Shown here: positions 55,508 to 63,018 of the stretch, piece by piece | Layout: each line of letters starts with the position of its first letter | Numbering within the stretch: the stretch's first letter is position 1 | NCBI RefSeq assembly: GCF_011290365.1 | Contig: NZ_CP049786.1 | Coordinates: 1,178,001 to 1,242,000, forward strand | DNA length: 64,000 nt | Source: Leclercia sp. 29361 | GTDB lineage: Bacteria; Pseudomonadota; Gammaproteobacteria; Enterobacterales; Enterobacteriaceae | Direction: 5' to 3' | The notes under the pieces: model-generated | Told to the model about the DNA's origin: nothing | Seen by the model: only the letters and a program-made list of their open reading frames with translations | Databases searched by the model: none | Position numbers and translations under genes: made by a program

Positions 55508-56087
55508 GGACATCCTCTTCGGCCAGCGCTCGCCACATGGCTTCAAAACCCAGCGCCTTGATTTCGGTGGCACGCGCCGGTTCGCGGGTGGCGAAGGACA
55601 TCGTCGTCTCCGCCAGCGACAAAAACAGGGCATCGCCAAACAGACGAAATTCTTCAGACATAAACACCGGACGAATCGAACGACGGCAGAGTTCATGCAG
55701 TTCCGGGAACATCTCGTGCACCGCCTGTTCGGTTTCAGCGTTGATCTTCTCGCTCACTCCGAGCTGGCGGATGGCGCCGTGGGCCACCGGGTTGCGGATC
55801 CCCCAGTCAATGTAGCTGTTCCAGATATTGCGGGTATGCTCTTTTGGCTGGGTAAGGGCCCTGTCCATATTCGCCAGCATGGTCTGGCACAGATCCTGTT
55901 TCAGGTGCAGGTAGAGGGCGTTGAGCAGATCGTCTTTGGTGGCGAAATAGCGAAACAGGGTGCCTTCAGCCACCCCTGCGCTGCGGGCGATTAACGCGGT
56001 AGAGGCCGCAATGCCCGACTGGGCAAAAGCGGTAGTTGCCGCGTCCAGCAACGCCAGTTTTTTATCTTCACTTTTCGGACGAGCCAC
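55497..56087 (-). CDS. ramR: RamR, TetR-family repressor of ramA
   Basis: RamR represses ramA and is relieved by bile acids, dyes and other cationic or lipophilic ligands. The 196-residue product has the TetR helix-turn-helix ([47 protein letters not shown]) and the [11 protein letters not shown] ligand-binding core near Salmonella RamR. It is divergent from romA-ramA with a perfect RamR operator in the gap. Loss-of-function changes in ramR cause multidrug resistance; I see no stop or frameshift here. Confidence 0.95.
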   Translation of the reverse strand: MARPKSEDKKLALLDAATTAFAQSGIAASTALIARSAGVAEGTLFRYFATKDDLLNALYLHLKQDLCQTMLANMDRALTQPKEHTRNIWNSYIDWGIRNPVAHGAIRQLGVSEKINAETEQAVHEMFPELHELCRRSIRPVFMSEEFRLFGDALFLSLAETTMSFATREPARATEIKALGFEAMWRALAEEDVHGQ

Positions 56088-56177
56088 TGCATTTCCTCCA
56101 GTTAATGTGCAAAAACCCTGATTGAATCATGCTCTTTGCGGGGCTGCAACGCGGAATGTCAAAGATCTTAAAACGTC

Positions 56178-56223
56178 TTGACGACTTTCGCATCACTTCT
56201 ATAATGAGTGCTTACTCACTCAT
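56178..56223 (+). promoter_or_regulatory. romA-ramA promoter with RamR operator
   Basis: A -35 TTGACG (56178-56183) and -10 TATAAT (56200-56205) have a 16-bp spacer. The operator ATGAGTG-N6-CACTCAT (56204-56223) starts in the last two bases of the -10 box. It matches the published RamR site. RamR binding would block RNA polymerase. The same gap carries the ramR start on the other strand. Confidence 0.93.
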
Positions 56224-56277
56224 AATCAAGTTTTGCCCGCGCAGGCCATCGGATGGGGCGCGAATTCGGGTCGGGAT

Positions 56278-57381
56278 ATGAAAAAGCGTTTTATTATTAG
56301 CCTGGTGGTAGTGATGATTATTGCAGCAGCGGCGAGTTTGCCGTTCGTACTGAATGCCGGATTCGGCCAGCCGCCACAGGGTGCGCAGGTGAGTGAGTTT
56401 GCCGCCTCGCCGCAGTATCGCGACGGACAGTTCCATAACACCCTGCCCACGCCGGGCTTTACCGGCAACAAGAACATGCTGGCGGCCTGGTGGGATTTTC
56501 TGGTGACCAAACGTGAAAACGCGCGTCCGGCCCAGCCGCTGCCGCTGGTAAAAACCGATCTCGCCCAGTTGCCGCTGGATCAGGACACGCTGGTCTGGCT
56601 CGGCCACTCCTCATGGTATCTGCAGCTGGCGGGCAAACGTATTCTGATCGATCCGGTGTTCAGCAACTATGCCGCACCCTTCTCCTTCCTTAACAAAGCC
56701 TTTGCCGGAGAGTATCCGTGGCATGCTGAAGAGATGCCCGATATCGATCTGCTGATTATCTCCCACGATCACTACGATCATCTTGATTACGCCACCATCA
56801 AGGCGCTGCTGCCGAAAGTGAAGCGCGTGGTCACGCCGCTCGGGGTGGGATCGCATCTGCGCTACTGGGGCATGGCGTCGTCCATCATTGAGGAGCGGGA
56901 CTGGGATCAGTCGGTACGCATCAGCGATGATCTGACCGTACACGTTCTCCCGGCGCGCCATTTCTCCGGCCGCGGACTGAAGCGCAACCAGACGCTGTGG
57001 GGCAGCTTTATGTTTGTCACCCCGCAGCAGAAGGTGTTCTACAGCGGCGATTCTGGCTACGGCCCGCACTTTAGCGCCATCGGCGAACAGTTTGGTGCAG
57101 TCGATCTGGCGATCATGGAGAACGGACAGTACGACCAGGACTGGAAGTACATTCACATGCAGCCTTCTGAAACGGCGCAGGCCGCCGCAGATCTGAACGC
57201 CAGGGCGGTGGTGCCGGGTCACTCCGGGCGCTTTGTACTGGCAAAACATACCTGGAATGACCCGCTGATCAAGCTGTCGCAGGCCAGCAAGGATAAAGCG
57301 TATCGCCTGCTGACGCCGGAACTCGGTGAGCCGCTCAGAGTGGATGATGCCACGCAACAATTTCGCGCGTGGTGGGAATAA
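56278..57381 (+). CDS. romA: RomA, metallo-beta-lactamase-fold protein
   Basis: RomA lies ahead of ramA in Klebsiella and Enterobacter and was first linked to outer-membrane protein repression. The 367-residue product starts MKKRFIISLVVVMIIAAAA (signal anchor) and shows the MBL metal motif IISHDHYDHLDYATIKALLP near residue 160. LPARHFSGRGLKRNQTLWGSF, YSGDSGYGPHF and PGHSGRF supply further metal ligands of the UlaG/NAPE-PLD-like branch. The start chosen follows GGGAT; an upstream in-frame start adds 15 residues. It is co-transcribed with ramA. Confidence 0.9.
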   Translation: MKKRFIISLVVVMIIAAAASLPFVLNAGFGQPPQGAQVSEFAASPQYRDGQFHNTLPTPGFTGNKNMLAAWWDFLVTKRENARPAQPLPLVKTDLAQLPLDQDTLVWLGHSSWYLQLAGKRILIDPVFSNYAAPFSFLNKAFAGEYPWHAEEMPDIDLLIISHDHYDHLDYATIKALLPKVKRVVTPLGVGSHLRYWGMASSIIEERDWDQSVRISDDLTVHVLPARHFSGRGLKRNQTLWGSFMFVTPQQKVFYSGDSGYGPHFSAIGEQFGAVDLAIMENGQYDQDWKYIHMQPSETAQAAADLNARAVVPGHSGRFVLAKHTWNDPLIKLSQASKDKAYRLLTPELGEPLRVDDATQQFRAWWE

Positions 57382-57413
57382 TGTTTAATCGAAGAGCAGA
57401 GGGGGAGAGCAAC

Positions 57414-57755
57414 ATGACTATTTCCGCTCAGGTTATCGACACCATTGTCGAGTGGATCGACGACAACCTTCATCAGCCGTTGCGGATCGAGGATATCGCC
57501 CGTCACGCGGGTTATTCCAAATGGCACCTACAGCGGCTGTTTATGCAATATAAAGGCGAGAGTCTGGGGCGGTACATTCGGGAACGTAAGCTGCGGCTGG
57601 CGGCGAGGGATCTGCTTGAATCGGACGAAAAGGTCTACGACATTTGTCTGCGCTACGGTTTTGACTCCCAGCAAACCTTTACCCGCGTCTTCACCCGCAC
57701 CTTTAACCAGCCGCCTGGCGCTTATCGCAAGGATAACCACAGCCGGGCGCATTAA
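57414..57755 (+). CDS. ramA: RamA, AraC-family activator of multidrug efflux
   Basis: RamA is a MarA/SoxS-like activator of acrAB-tolC and micF. It has 113 residues and no ligand domain. The two helix-turn-helix motifs are LRIEDIARHAGYSKWHLQRLFMQYKG and KVYDICLRYGFDSQQTFTRVFTRTFNQPPGAYRK. ATG at 57414 has GGGGGAGAG upstream. It follows romA by 32 bases within the RamR-repressed unit and matches the Enterobacter/Klebsiella size. Confidence 0.96.
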   Translation: MTISAQVIDTIVEWIDDNLHQPLRIEDIARHAGYSKWHLQRLFMQYKGESLGRYIRERKLRLAARDLLESDEKVYDICLRYGFDSQQTFTRVFTRTFNQPPGAYRKDNHSRAH

Positions 57756-57768
57756 ACGCATCAAACCT

Positions 57769-57801
57769 GTAGCCCGTTGGCGCTGCGCTTACCGGGCCTG
57801 C
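57769..57801. repeat. REP palindrome after ramA
   Basis: A REP unit with arms GCCCGTTGGCGC/GCGCTTACCGGGC follows the ramA stop and likely ends or stabilises its transcript. Confidence 0.7.
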
Positions 57802-57827
57802 AAAACCGCCAATTCCTCTAATGATAT

Positions 57828-57842
57828 TGAAAATTATTACCA
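57828..57842. promoter_or_regulatory. Putative Fur box of the esterase gene
   Basis: TGAAAATTATTACCA matches the Fur 7-1-7 consensus TGATAATnATTATCA at 12 of 14 defined positions. It lies 45 bases before the start of the esterase gene. Iron starvation should induce the gene. Confidence 0.75.
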
Positions 57843-57886
57843 TTTGCATTAGCGTTGGTAACAAATTTCGTCGGGGACACGCGGTA

Positions 57887-59512
57887 ATGAAGAGGGTATG
57901 GAGTGGGTTGTTATTAGGAATCGGCGCGCTGCCTGCGATGGCGGCGACCTGTGAACATTCTTCCCTTCAGGGAGACGTACAGGGGAAGTTTGATGCCAGC
58001 GGCGAAGTCTGTTTTTCACTGCCGCCGCTGGACGAGAATTACGTTTCCGCCACGCTGAACGGCATAACGGATGCCCGCCTGCTGGACGAACAAAACCGAA
58101 AGATTCGCACCCTGGTTGAAAAGGGTCCTGCCGATGGGGAACACACGCTGCTCTTTGCCCTGCCCGTGAAGCAAAACACCTCGCTGGTGCTGCAGGGGGA
58201 GGAGGGCAAAGCCTGGCGTTTTCAGTGGCGGATGAAAGAGACCACTGCCTTACCGCGGGTGCAAATGCTGGAGCCGGAAAGCCCGACGCTGCAGGTGCTG
58301 GCAAAAACGGTTGCTGCCGGTGGAAGTACGGATGCGTTCTGGCAGGCGCAGCGTCAGCAGGGCACGCCGATGGTGGAGCCGGTGGATGCCAGCCATAAGC
58401 GTGTCACCTTCCTGTGGCGCGGCGCGCGGGATAACGTCTTTATTCTGGGCTCTCCGGCGGGCGATCACGATCCGCTGTTCCGCCTCGGTAAGAGCGACGT
58501 CTGGTTTCGCAGCTACGTGGTCCCCGCCGACACGGTGATGCAGTATAAACTCGCGCCGGATGTGCCGCTGATTGACGGCTCTCCTCGCGATCAGCGACGG
58601 GCGATCCTCGTAAGCGCCCAGGCCGATCCGCTCAATCCAAACACCTTTGGTGAACAGAAGGCGGATCGCTGGAACCGCTTTTCTCTGCTCGATCTCAGCC
58701 CGGCACGTTACTGCTCGGCGCAGGCCGCAGCCCAGCCGCTGGTGAGCGGCACGCTGACCCGCCAGATGGTTAACAGCACAATCCTTGGCAATGCGCGTGA
58801 AGTGATGATCTACAAACCGCGCACTGCCCAGCCCGCGCGCTGGACGTTAATTCTCTTCGATGGGCAAATCTATCAGGACGACTACCATTTCGCTAACGTG
58901 CTGGATGGCCTGATTGCCCGCCATCACCTGCCGCCCGTCAACCTGGTGTTTATCGACAGCCTCGATCACGCCCGACGCAGTAAAGAGCTACCGCCGAACC
59001 CGGATTTCGCCGACTTTATGGCCCATGAACTGCTCCCGTGGTTGCGCGGGCAGGGGATGGCGATGCAGCGGCAGAAAACGGTGCTGGCGGGTTCAAGCTA
59101 CGGAGGCATAGCCTCCTCATGGGTGGCGTTGCGCTATCCGCGGCTGTTTGGCAACGTGCTAAGTCTTTCTGGCTCGTACTGGTGGGCGCCGAAAGGTGAA
59201 GCGTCCGGCTGGCTGACGCGTCAGTATCAGCAGTCTCCACCGTATCCGGTCCGCTTCTGGCTGCAGGCCGGTAAGTTTGAAACCACGGGGCCAGGGGGCG
59301 GGATCTACCGCACCACGAAGGATTTCGAAAAGGTTTTGCAGGAGAAAGGCTATCGCGTCAGCTTCCACCCGTCGTCAAGCGGCCACGACTACGCGGCCTG
59401 GTGTGAAGCGCTGATCCACGGGATGCGTGATTTCACCGGCTTACGACGCCCGGGAAAACCAGCGGCGCCAGACGAAGCGCAGGATAAAGAACTCCACGGC
59501 GCCGAGCAGTAA
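57887..59512 (+). CDS. Periplasmic enterobactin-esterase-like hydrolase (Fes/IroD/IroE type)
   Basis: The 541-residue protein starts MKRVWSGLLLGIGALPAMA (signal peptide). An N-terminal Fes-like domain with FLWRGARDNVFILGSPAGDHDPL follows (residues 170-250). The esterase-D-type alpha/beta-hydrolase has nucleophile Ser404 in GSSYGG and the catalytic His500 in SSGHDYAAW. Fes is cytoplasmic, whereas this protein carries a signal peptide, so it should act on ferric or linear catecholate siderophore in the periplasm. A Fur box precedes it. Its last 72 bases overlap convergent ybdJ. The exact siderophore is uncertain. Confidence 0.87.
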   Translation: MKRVWSGLLLGIGALPAMAATCEHSSLQGDVQGKFDASGEVCFSLPPLDENYVSATLNGITDARLLDEQNRKIRTLVEKGPADGEHTLLFALPVKQNTSLVLQGEEGKAWRFQWRMKETTALPRVQMLEPESPTLQVLAKTVAAGGSTDAFWQAQRQQGTPMVEPVDASHKRVTFLWRGARDNVFILGSPAGDHDPLFRLGKSDVWFRSYVVPADTVMQYKLAPDVPLIDGSPRDQRRAILVSAQADPLNPNTFGEQKADRWNRFSLLDLSPARYCSAQAAAQPLVSGTLTRQMVNSTILGNAREVMIYKPRTAQPARWTLILFDGQIYQDDYHFANVLDGLIARHHLPPVNLVFIDSLDHARRSKELPPNPDFADFMAHELLPWLRGQGMAMQRQKTVLAGSSYGGIASSWVALRYPRLFGNVLSLSGSYWWAPKGEASGWLTRQYQQSPPYPVRFWLQAGKFETTGPGGGIYRTTKDFEKVLQEKGYRVSFHPSSSGHDYAAWCEALIHGMRDFTGLRRPGKPAAPDEAQDKELHGAEQ

Positions 59513-59689
59513 AAACCACAGGCAGAAGATAATGGTGTAGAGCTGGTTGAGATCCATCAGATGGAAGGTGCTCATCAGTTTCTGCGCCACCACCAGCCCC
59601 AGGGAAGGGGCAGGCAGCAGCAGAACGGAGAGAAAGGCCATCAACAAGATGCCGCCTGCCGTTAACAGCGATTCCAGTGGGTGTTTCAT
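59441..59689 (-). CDS. ybdJ: YbdJ, DUF1158 inner-membrane protein
   Basis: This 82-residue protein is nearly identical in layout to E. coli YbdJ: MKHPLESLLTAGGILLMAFLSVLLLPAPSLGL and TIIFCLWFLLLGAVEFFILRFVWRRWF are two membrane helices with a basic end. Function unknown. It is convergent with the esterase and shares 72 bases with it, both coding frames intact. Confidence 0.93.
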   Translation of the reverse strand: MKHPLESLLTAGGILLMAFLSVLLLPAPSLGLVVAQKLMSTFHLMDLNQLYTIIFCLWFLLLGAVEFFILRFVWRRWFSRAS

Positions 59690-59854
59690 AATTATGTTAA
59701 TCGTCAGTTAAAAATAACATTGTCACGGATAGGGCTTCGTAAAGCAATATCAACCGCAACGCGCGCGGGCGATAAATAATCGCCCATTAATTCGCTGATA
59801 TTTTCCCGACAGGTGTCCGCTAATTCAACTAATCTGGATTAACGTAAATTATTG

Positions 59855-59971
59855 TCACCCTCCGGCAAATAATTTTACGAAGGTATATGTGCTATATCCA
59901 ATTAACGTCGCAATAACAATGGCAACGATAATATATAACGCCAGGCGACGCCCGCGATAAATCCCAAACAT
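59855..59971 (-). CDS. 38-residue single-helix membrane peptide, unknown
   Basis: From ATG 59971, with GAGAGG eight bases upstream, a 38-codon frame ends with TGA at 59857-59855. It reads MFGIYRGRRLALYIIVAIVIATLIGYSTYTFVKLFAGG, i.e. a basic N-terminus (residues 1-9) then one hydrophobic helix (about 10-28). Such peptides often regulate membrane proteins (MgtS, KdpF, AcrZ and others). A possible PhoP box lies next to it at 59982 and a P-type ATPase gene follows in the other direction. I do not recognise a named homologue. Confidence 0.55.
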   Translation of the reverse strand: MFGIYRGRRLALYIIVAIVIATLIGYSTYTFVKLFAGG

Positions 59972-59981
59972 GCTTACCTCT

Positions 59982-59998
59982 CGTTTAGTTTCGGTTTA
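59982..59998 (+). promoter_or_regulatory. Possible PhoP box upstream of the P-type ATPase
   Basis: CGTTTA-GTTTC-GGTTTA fits the (T/G)GTTTA-N5-(T/G)GTTTA consensus except for the first base. A poor -10 (TAAAAA near 60010) lies at the usual distance. It would tie the ATPase gene to low magnesium or antimicrobial peptides. The 59690-60177 gap holds nothing else recognisable besides the small peptide gene. Confidence 0.45.
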
Positions 59999-60177
59999 GA
60001 AATAATTTGTAAAAATCACTCTATTGAAATGAAACGTTATCTGTTTAATGCCATCGACAGAAATAATAGTGCGTTAAATTAATTGTCCTGACAACCCATT
60101 AAATTAACGCCCGACGATTTATAAAAGCAGACATGGAATTCAGGCTTTTGCTCACCGCAAATTGAAGGAGCTGAAAT

Positions 60178-62898
60178 ATGACCAAAATGCATCATACCCA
60201 CACGCCCCGGTCCAACCCGGGCCACGCACCGACGCAGGCTTATCAGCAGACCGTCGAACAGACCCTTGAGGCACAGCGCAGCACCGCTGCCGGCCTGAGC
60301 CGCACCGAGGCGCAGGCGCGCCTGCAGCAGCATGGCCCGAATGCCCTGCCGGAAAAAAAAGCCAGACCAGCATGGCTGCGTTTTCTGGCCCATTTTAACG
60401 ACGTCTTAATTTACGTCCTGCTGGCCGCCGCGGTATTAACTGCCATTATGGGCCACTGGGTCGATACGCTGGTGATTCTGGGTGTGGCGGTGATTAATGC
60501 CTTAATTGGTCATATTCAGGAGAGCAACGCCGAGAAATCACTGAGCAGTATCCGAAATATGCTCGCCAGTGATGCGCGCGTTATTCGTGAGGGCGTTCAC
60601 GAAACAATACCGACAACTGAAATAGTTCCCGGGGATATTATTGTATTGCGCGCCGGGGATCGTATTCCGGCAGATATGCGGGTCATTGAAGCGCATAATT
60701 TACGCGTGGAAGAGGCGATCCTGACCGGTGAATCCACGGTGGTCGATAAACATATTCAGCCCTTAACCGGAGAATTAACCCTCGGCGACCGCACCAATCT
60801 GCTGTTTTCCGGCACCACCGTTAGCGCAGGCGGCGGCATGGGCGTGGTGATTGCCACTGGCCAGGAGACCGAACTGGGCCACATCAACCAGATGATGGCC
60901 GGCATTGAAAAGCACCGCACCCCGCTGCTGGTGCAGATGGACAAACTCGGCAAAGCCATCTTCGGCCTGATCATGGCGATGATGGTCGCGCTGTTTATCT
61001 TCAGCCTGCTGCTGCGCGATATGCCGATTGGCGAGCTGCTGCTGTCGTTAATCAGCCTGGCAGTGGCCGCGGTACCGGAAGGTCTGCCAGCCATTATCTC
61101 GATTATCCTGTCGCTGGGCGTGCAGGCGATGGCGCGTAAGCGGGCGATTATCCGCAAACTGCCTACCGTAGAAACGCTCGGAGCGATGACCGTGGTCTGC
61201 TCGGATAAAACCGGCACCCTGACCATGAACGAAATGACTGTCAAAGCGATTATCACCGCCGACAGCTGCTATCGCGTCGGGGGTGACAGCTATGCTCCGG
61301 AAGGCAATATCTGCCTTGAAGGCAGCGACGAGCCGGTGCAGATCCAGCCGGGCACCGTGCTGGAGCAGTATCTGCGCACCGTCGACCTGTGTAACGACAG
61401 CCAGATGATTCAGGACGAGCGCGGCCTGTGGGGCATCACCGGTGGGCCGACCGAAGGCGCGCTGAAGGTGCTGGCGGCAAAAGCCCACCTTGCGCCGGTC
61501 ATTACCACGCTTATCAATAAGATCCCGTTCGACTCGCAGTACAAGTACATGAGCACCCACTACCAGATCGGCAGTGAGGAGCAGATCCTGATCACCGGCG
61601 CGCCGGACGTGCTTTTCGCCCTCTGCTCGCAGCAGCAGACCCGTCACGGGGCCGAAGCCTTTAACCGCGCGTACTGGGAAGCGGAGATGGAGCGTTATGC
61701 CCGCCAGGGGCTGCGCATGGTGGCTGCGGCGTTCAAACCGGCCAACGGCGAGCAGTCGCTGACTCACGACGATCTCAGCCACGGCCTGATCTTCCTCGGC
61801 ATCGCCGGGATGATGGACCCGCCACGCCCGGAGGCAATCGACGCTATTCACGCCTGCCAGCAGGCGGGGATCCGCGTGAAGATGATCACTGGAGATCACC
61901 CCCAGACCGCGATGAGCATCGGCCAGATGCTGGGGATCACCAACAGCGCCCAGGCGGTAACCGGCTATCAGCTGGAGCATATGGATGATACTGAGCTGGC
62001 AAAAGCGGCGGTGGAGTACGACATCTTCGCCCGCACCAGCCCGGAGCATAAGCTGCGTCTGGTGCAGGCCTTGCAGGAGCAGGGCGAGATCGTCGGCATG
62101 ACCGGCGACGGTGTGAACGACGCTCCGGCCCTGCGCCAGGCGGACGTGGGTATCGCCATGGGTATCAAGGGCACCGAAGTGACCAAAGAGGCCGCCGACA
62201 TGGTGCTGACGGACGATAACTTCGCCACCATCGCCAGCGCGGTGAAAGAGGGGCGTCGCGTCTACGACAACCTGAAGAAAACCATTCTGTTCATCATGCC
62301 GACCAACCTCGCGCAGGGGCTGCTGATTGTGATTGCCCTGCTGGCGGGGAACATCATTCCGCTGACGCCGGTGCTGATTTTGTGGATGAACATGGCCACC
62401 TCCGCCACGCTCTCCTTCGGCCTCGCCTTTGAAGCCGCCGAGCGCAACATCATGCGTCGTCCGCCGCGTCAGACCGGTCAGCACGTCATGGATGCCTATG
62501 CCGTCTGGCGCGTGGCCTTCGTCGGGACCCTGATTGCCGTCGCCGCCTTTGCGCTGGAAGCCTGGCTGGCCCCGCGCGGCCACAGCGCGGAGTTCATCCG
62601 TACCGTGCTGCTGCAGATGCTGGTCTGCGCCCAGTGGGTCTACATGATTAACTGCCGCAACACCGAAGGCTTCTCCCTCAACCGCGGCCTGCTGGCGAAC
62701 AAAGGGATCTGGCTGGTAACGGGCGTGCTGCTCCTGCTGCAGCTGGCGATTATCTACCTGCCGTTTATGCAGATGCTGTTCGGCACCGAAGCCCTGCCGC
62801 TGCGCTACTGGGGTGTCACCCTGGGGATCGCGAGCGCGATGTTCTTCATTGTCGAAATCGAGAAGCGACTGACCCGCAGGTTCCGTAAGGCTGCATAA
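60178..62898 (+). CDS. P2-type cation-transporting ATPase with unusual ion-site helix
   Basis: The 906-residue P-type ATPase has the actuator motif LTGES (Leu182-Ser186), phosphorylation Asp343 in SDKTGTLTMNEM, the hinge GDGVNDAPAL (Asp644, Asp648) and ten helices. The M4 motif PEGLP (about residue 300) is that of Ca2+-type P2 pumps. In M6 the usual NLVTD ion ligands are replaced by NMATSAT (residues 738-744), so the Asp of Ca2+ and Na+ pumps is missing. The N-terminus opens with a His/Pro-rich tail (TKMHHTHTPRSNPGH). The ion is not known: Mg2+, Mn2+ or another cation are possible. The ribosome site GAAGGAGCTGAAAT precedes ATG. Confidence 0.88.
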   Translation: MTKMHHTHTPRSNPGHAPTQAYQQTVEQTLEAQRSTAAGLSRTEAQARLQQHGPNALPEKKARPAWLRFLAHFNDVLIYVLLAAAVLTAIMGHWVDTLVILGVAVINALIGHIQESNAEKSLSSIRNMLASDARVIREGVHETIPTTEIVPGDIIVLRAGDRIPADMRVIEAHNLRVEEAILTGESTVVDKHIQPLTGELTLGDRTNLLFSGTTVSAGGGMGVVIATGQETELGHINQMMAGIEKHRTPLLVQMDKLGKAIFGLIMAMMVALFIFSLLLRDMPIGELLLSLISLAVAAVPEGLPAIISIILSLGVQAMARKRAIIRKLPTVETLGAMTVVCSDKTGTLTMNEMTVKAIITADSCYRVGGDSYAPEGNICLEGSDEPVQIQPGTVLEQYLRTVDLCNDSQMIQDERGLWGITGGPTEGALKVLAAKAHLAPVITTLINKIPFDSQYKYMSTHYQIGSEEQILITGAPDVLFALCSQQQTRHGAEAFNRAYWEAEMERYARQGLRMVAAAFKPANGEQSLTHDDLSHGLIFLGIAGMMDPPRPEAIDAIHACQQAGIRVKMITGDHPQTAMSIGQMLGITNSAQAVTGYQLEHMDDTELAKAAVEYDIFARTSPEHKLRLVQALQEQGEIVGMTGDGVNDAPALRQADVGIAMGIKGTEVTKEAADMVLTDDNFATIASAVKEGRRVYDNLKKTILFIMPTNLAQGLLIVIALLAGNIIPLTPVLILWMNMATSATLSFGLAFEAAERNIMRRPPRQTGQHVMDAYAVWRVAFVGTLIAVAAFALEAWLAPRGHSAEFIRTVLLQMLVCAQWVYMINCRNTEGFSLNRGLLANKGIWLVTGVLLLLQLAIIYLPFMQMLFGTEALPLRYWGVTLGIASAMFFIVEIEKRLTRRFRKAA

Positions 62899-62909
62899 CA
62901 AAAACCTTA

Positions 62910-62998
62910 CCCCTCACCCTAACCCTCTCCCCATAGGGGAGAGGGGATCGCCCGGTTTTCTCCCTCGCCCCTTTGGGGAGAGGGCCGGGGTGAGGGGA
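62910..62998. repeat. Pair of inverted CCCTC-type palindromic repeats
   Basis: The first unit (62910-62946) reads CCCCTCACCCTAACCCTC with complementary GGGGAGAGGGG. The second (62958-62998) is the same unit inverted, ending CGGGGTGAGGGG. Together they form a BIME-like pair in the gap between the ATPase and the adaptor gene. Confidence 0.75.
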
Positions 62999-63018
62999 CA
63001 AACACCGAGATAATCCCG

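Noticed and set aside
61048-62901. Long open frame of 617 codons on the minus strand opposite the P-type ATPase gene
   Set aside because: It is a shadow of a GC-rich gene: low-complexity His/Gln/Asp-rich translation, no motif, and the plus strand encodes complete ATPase signatures.
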